DNA of 64,000 bases from Pomphorhynchus laevis (Eukaryota > Acanthocephala > Palaeacanthocephala > Echinorhynchida > Pomphorhynchidae): the NCBI GenBank assembly GCA_012934845.2, contig WNNJ02003577.1, positions 186,001 to 250,000 on the forward strand, given 5' to 3'. Positions within the stretch are counted from its first letter, which is position 1; every line of letters starts with the position of its first letter. This document shows positions 59,641 through 64,000 of this stretch, piece by piece. The position numbers and the translations under genes are program-made. Below the pieces are notes generated by a model. It searched no databases. It was not told where the DNA came from and was given only the letters and a program-made list of their open reading frames with translations.

Positions 59641-60356
59641 TATTATCCCAGAACAGTTTAACGCCGATCAGTCAACACGATCATTACTCGTACATGGCCC
59701 CGCAAATATTGACGAACTTCCTCTATCACCTAATTGTAGGAATCGTCGGAAAAGGCTCGCCAGAAGGCTGACTACCAACTCTTCTACAAAATATCATTAA
59801 AAATGTTTTTGATTTGTATTCTACTAAAATTAAGAAATTGTCTTCGTTGTCTTGTTTCATACAGTAATTTACCAATCTGTCAAACAATTGATAGAAAAAT
59901 ATTCCGATTAAAAAGTAAATGATTTAAAGCATTTTAATTTTGGACAAAAATCGGCAAAATAAATATTTTATTTTTAGTTAGCAGTATATTTTCTTACTGA
60001 TGATGAAAGCAGAAGTTAAATGATAAATTGATTTCGTCAATCCTGCTAGATAAAAGAATGTAAAAATATTTTGAATTTAGGTACAAGAATATTTAATAAA
60101 AACATTTACAATAATTATTCAGTGCAAATTGAATAACTGAATGTATGTCACAGCAACTTTGTTTGCGACTTTAATCAATTTTTTATTTTTAAATCGGATA
60201 AAATTGCAATAAAAAGATTTTTATCAATTTTTTATTTACAAGCAACAACAATCACATTATCTTTATTAACGAAGTATACAAACATTCGAACCGAGCGATG
60301 TTCTTCATCAGGTGATATTCTTCTTGGTTAATTGTCATTTACAATTTGACTATAAT
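59641..60356. other. Spacer before the minisatellite
   Basis: No frame recognised. On the minus strand an AATAAA lies at 60267-60262, about 75 bases beyond the first stop codon that follows the array (60342-60340 in the His frame), which is where a 3' end would be if the array were ever transcribed in that direction. Confidence 0.4.
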
Positions 60357-63300
60357 ATGGTGGTGATGATGGTGGTGATGATGGTGGTGATGATGGTGGT
60401 GATGATGGTGGTGATGATGGTGGTGATGATGGTGGTGATGATGGTGGTGATGATGGTGGTGATGATGGTGGTGATGATGGTGGTGATGATGGTGGTGATG
60501 ATGGTGGTGATGATGGTGGTGATGATGGTGGTGATGATGGTGGTGATGATGGTGGTGATGATGGTGGTGATGATGGTGGTGATGATGGTGGTGATGATGG
60601 TGGTGATGATGGTGGTGATGATGGTGGTGATGATGGTGGTGATGATGGTGGTGATGATGGTGGTGATGATGGTGGTGATGATGGTGGTGATGATGGTGGT
60701 GATGATGGTGGTGATGATGGTGGTGATGATGGTGGTGATGATGGTGGTGATGATGGTGGTGATGATGGTGGTGATGATGGTGGTGATGATGGTGGTGATG
60801 ATGGTGGTGATGATGGTGGTGATGATGGTGGTGATGATGGTGGTGATGATGGTGGTGATGATGGTGGTGATGATGGTGGTGATGATGGTGGTGATGATGG
60901 TGGTGATGATGGTGGTGATGATGGTGGTGATGATGGTGGTGATGATGGTGGTGATGATGGTGGTGATGATGGTGGTGATGATGGTGGTGATGATGGTGGT
61001 GATGATGGTGGTGATGATGGTGGTGATGATGGTGGTGATGATGGTGGTGATGATGGTGGTGATGATGGTGGTGATGATGGTGGTGATGATGGTGGTGATG
61101 ATGGTGGTGATGATGGTGGTGATGATGGTGGTGATGATGGTGGTGATGATGGTGGTGATGATGGTGGTGATGATGGTGGTGATGATGGTGGTGATGATGG
61201 TGGTGATGATGGTGGTGATGATGGTGGTGATGATGGTGGTGATGATGGTGGTGATGATGGTGGTGATGATGGTGGTGATGATGGTGGTGATGATGGTGGT
61301 GATGATGGTGGTGATGATGGTGGTGATGATGGTGGTGATGATGGTGGTGATGATGGTGGTGATGATGGTGGTGATGATGGTGGTGATGATGGTGGTGATG
61401 ATGGTGGTGATGATGGTGGTGATGATGGTGGTGATGATGGTGGTGATGATGGTGGTGATGATGGTGGTGATGATGGTGGTGATGATGGTGGTGATGATGG
61501 TGGTGATGATGGTGGTGATGATGGTGGTGATGATGGTGGTGATGATGGTGGTGATGATGGTGGTGATGATGGTGGTGATGATGGTGGTGATGATGGTGGT
61601 GATGATGGTGGTGATGATGGTGGTGATGATGGTGGTGATGATGGTGGTGATGATGGTGGTGATGATGGTGGTGATGATGGTGGTGATGATGGTGGTGATG
61701 ATGGTGGTGATGATGGTGGTGATGATGGTGGTGATGATGGTGGTGATGATGGTGGTGATGATGGTGGTGATGATGGTGGTGATGATGGTGGTGATGATGG
61801 TGGTGATGATGGTGGTGATGATGGTGGTGATGATGGTGGTGATGATGGTGGTGATGATGGTGGTGATGATGGTGGTGATGATGGTGGTGATGATGGTGGT
61901 GATGATGGTGGTGATGATGGTGGTGATGATGGTGGTGATGATGGTGGTGATGATGGTGGTGATGATGGTGGTGATGATGGTGGTGATGATGGTGGTGATG
62001 ATGGTGGTGATGATGGTGGTGATGATGGTGGTGATGATGGTGGTGATGATGGTGGTGATGATGGTGGTGATGATGGTGGTGATGATGGTGGTGATGATGG
62101 TGGTGATGATGGTGGTGATGATGGTGGTGATGATGGTGGTGATGATGGTGGTGATGATGGTGGTGATGATGGTGGTGATGATGGTGGTGATGATGGTGGT
62201 GATGATGGTGGTGATGATGGTGGTGATGATGGTGGTGATGATGGTGGTGATGATGGTGGTGATGATGGTGGTGATGATGGTGGTGATGATGGTGGTGATG
62301 ATGGTGGTGATGATGGTGGTGATGATGGTGGTGATGATGGTGGTGATGATGGTGGTGATGATGGTGGTGATGATGGTGGTGATGATGGTGGTGATGATGG
62401 TGGTGATGATGGTGGTGATGATGGTGGTGATGATGGTGGTGATGATGGTGGTGATGATGGTGGTGATGATGGTGGTGATGATGGTGGTGATGATGGTGGT
62501 GATGATGGTGGTGATGATGGTGGTGATGATGGTGGTGATGATGGTGGTGATGATGGTGGTGATGATGGTGGTGATGATGGTGGTGATGATGGTGGTGATG
62601 ATGGTGGTGATGATGGTGGTGATGATGGTGGTGATGATGGTGGTGATGATGGTGGTGATGATGGTGGTGATGATGGTGGTGATGATGGTGGTGATGATGG
62701 TGGTGATGATGGTGGTGATGATGGTGGTGATGATGGTGGTGGTGATGATGGTGGTGATGATGGTGGTGATGATGGTGGTGATGATGGTGGTGATGATGGT
62801 GGTGATGATGGTGGTGATGATGGTGGTGATGATGGTGGTGATGATGGTGGTGATGATGGTGGTGATGATGGTGGTGATGATGGTGGTGATGATGGTGGTG
62901 ATGATGGTGGTGATGATGGTGGTGATGATGGTGGTGATGATGGTGGTGATGATGGTGGTGATGATGGTGGTGATGATGGTGGTGATGATGGTGGTGATGA
63001 TGGTGGTGATGATGGTGGTGATGATGGTGGTGATGATGGTGGTGATGATGGTGGTGATGATGGTGGTGATGATGGTGGTGATGATGGTGGTGATGATGGT
63101 GGTGATGATGGTGGTGATGATGGTGGTGATGATGGTGGTGATGATGGTGGTGATGATGGTGGTGATGATGGTGGTGATGATGGTGGTGATGATGGTGGTG
63201 ATGATGGTGGTGATGATGGTGGTGATGATGGTGGTGATGATGGTGGTGATGATGGTGGTGATGATGGTGGTGATGATGGTGGTGATGATGGTGGTGATGA

Positions 63301-64000
63301 TGGTGGTGATGATGGTGGTGATGATGGTGGTGATGATGGTGGTGATGATGGTGGTGATGATGGTGGTGATGATGGTGGTGATGATGGTGGTGATGATGGT
63401 GGTGATGATGGTGGTGATGATGGTGGTGATGATGGTGGTGATGATGGTGGTGATGATGGTGGTGATGATGGTGGTGATGATGGTGGTGATGATGGTGGTG
63501 ATGATGGTGGTGATGATGGTGGTGATGATGGTGGTGATGATGGTGGTGATGATGGTGGTGATGATGGTGGTGATGATGGTGGTGATGATGGTGGTGATGA
63601 TGGTGGTGATGATGGTGGTGATGATGGTGGTGATGATGGTGGTGATGATGGTGGTGATGATGGTGGTGATGATGGTGGTGATGATGGTGGTGATGATGGT
63701 GGTGATGATGGTGGTGATGATGGTGGTGATGATGGTGGTGATGATGGTGGTGATGATGGTGGTGATGATGGTGGTGATGATGGTGGTGATGATGGTGGTG
63801 ATGATGGTGGTGATGATGGTGGTGATGATGGTGGTGATGATGGTGGTGATGATGGTGGTGATGATGGTGGTGATGATGGTGGTGATGATGGTGGTGATGA
63901 TGGTGGTGATGATGGTGGTGATGATGGTGGTGATGATGGTGGTGATGATGGTGGTGATGATGGTGGTGATGATGGTGGTGATGATGGTGGTGATGATGGT
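60357..64000. repeat. 12-bp minisatellite, >300 near-perfect copies
   Basis: The unit ggtgatgatggt repeats from about 60358 to the window end. I see one irregularity: an extra ggt at 62735-62743, which changes the phase by 3 bp. The plus strand contains no C over 3.6 kb. Five of six frames are open: plus strand DDGG or MMVV, minus strand all-His, PPSS or TTII. Paired GG runs could form two-layer quadruplexes. Origin is probably very recent expansion, or an assembly artefact. No protein is claimed. Confidence 0.95.

Noticed and set aside
60357-64000. Real poly-histidine or Asp-Gly repeat protein
   Set aside because: Open frames are a necessary result of the 12-bp unit lacking in-phase stops; without an upstream exon or transcript it cannot be called a gene.

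Overview
The window is animal nuclear DNA. Coding sequence is broken by introns with ordinary GT...AG borders, spacers are very AT-rich, and most of the length is repeats and decayed transposons. The two clearest host genes belong to metazoan families (an SREBP-like membrane-anchored bHLH factor and a caprin RNA-binding protein), so I infer an invertebrate with an AT-rich, repeat-rich genome. I cannot name the phylum. There is no bacterial operon, CRISPR array or intact tRNA/rRNA gene.

Layout: (1) 591-1637 (-) is the SREBP-like gene, with a 418-bp insert bounded by 37-bp direct repeats just upstream of its start. (2) 3.0-5.5 kb holds 103-bp tandem repeats invaded by a cluster of tRNA-derived SINE-like units, two in tandem and one inverted. 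(3) 5.5-15.7 kb is a graveyard of LINE, Penelope-like (PLE) and other reverse-transcriptase fragments, with a 686-bp tandem duplication. (4) 16.1-22.5 kb is a nest of palindromic elements around a PLE reverse-transcriptase fragment; one palindrome was later split by a 2.78-kb hAT transposon (18751-21527) with recognisable target-site duplication. (5) 23.3-26.3 kb has two host-like exons on + (a two-TM protein and an ankyrin exon), separated by a LINE and an RT fragment. (6) 29479-46335 (-) is a caprin gene that I reconstruct in eight exons whose splice phases all agree (534 codons plus stop). Intron 1 carries a 5.5-kb satellite of 81-bp units; intron 2 carries a MITE, a LINE tail and a dead duplicate of part of exon 2. 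(7) 47.2-59.6 kb is LINE territory: at least three families, including a near full-length but mutated element at 50.66-54.46 kb (-). (8) From 60357 to the end is a virtually perfect 12-bp minisatellite (over 300 copies) that runs off the window.

There is no single gene system. The recurring theme is structured, probably RNA-active repeats: hammerhead-like folds in the PLE terminal repeats, a SINE tail whose helices covary between copies, and a LINE 3' hairpin conserved between copies. The caprin gene is the host locus that has absorbed the most repeat DNA and is the best anchor for identifying the species.
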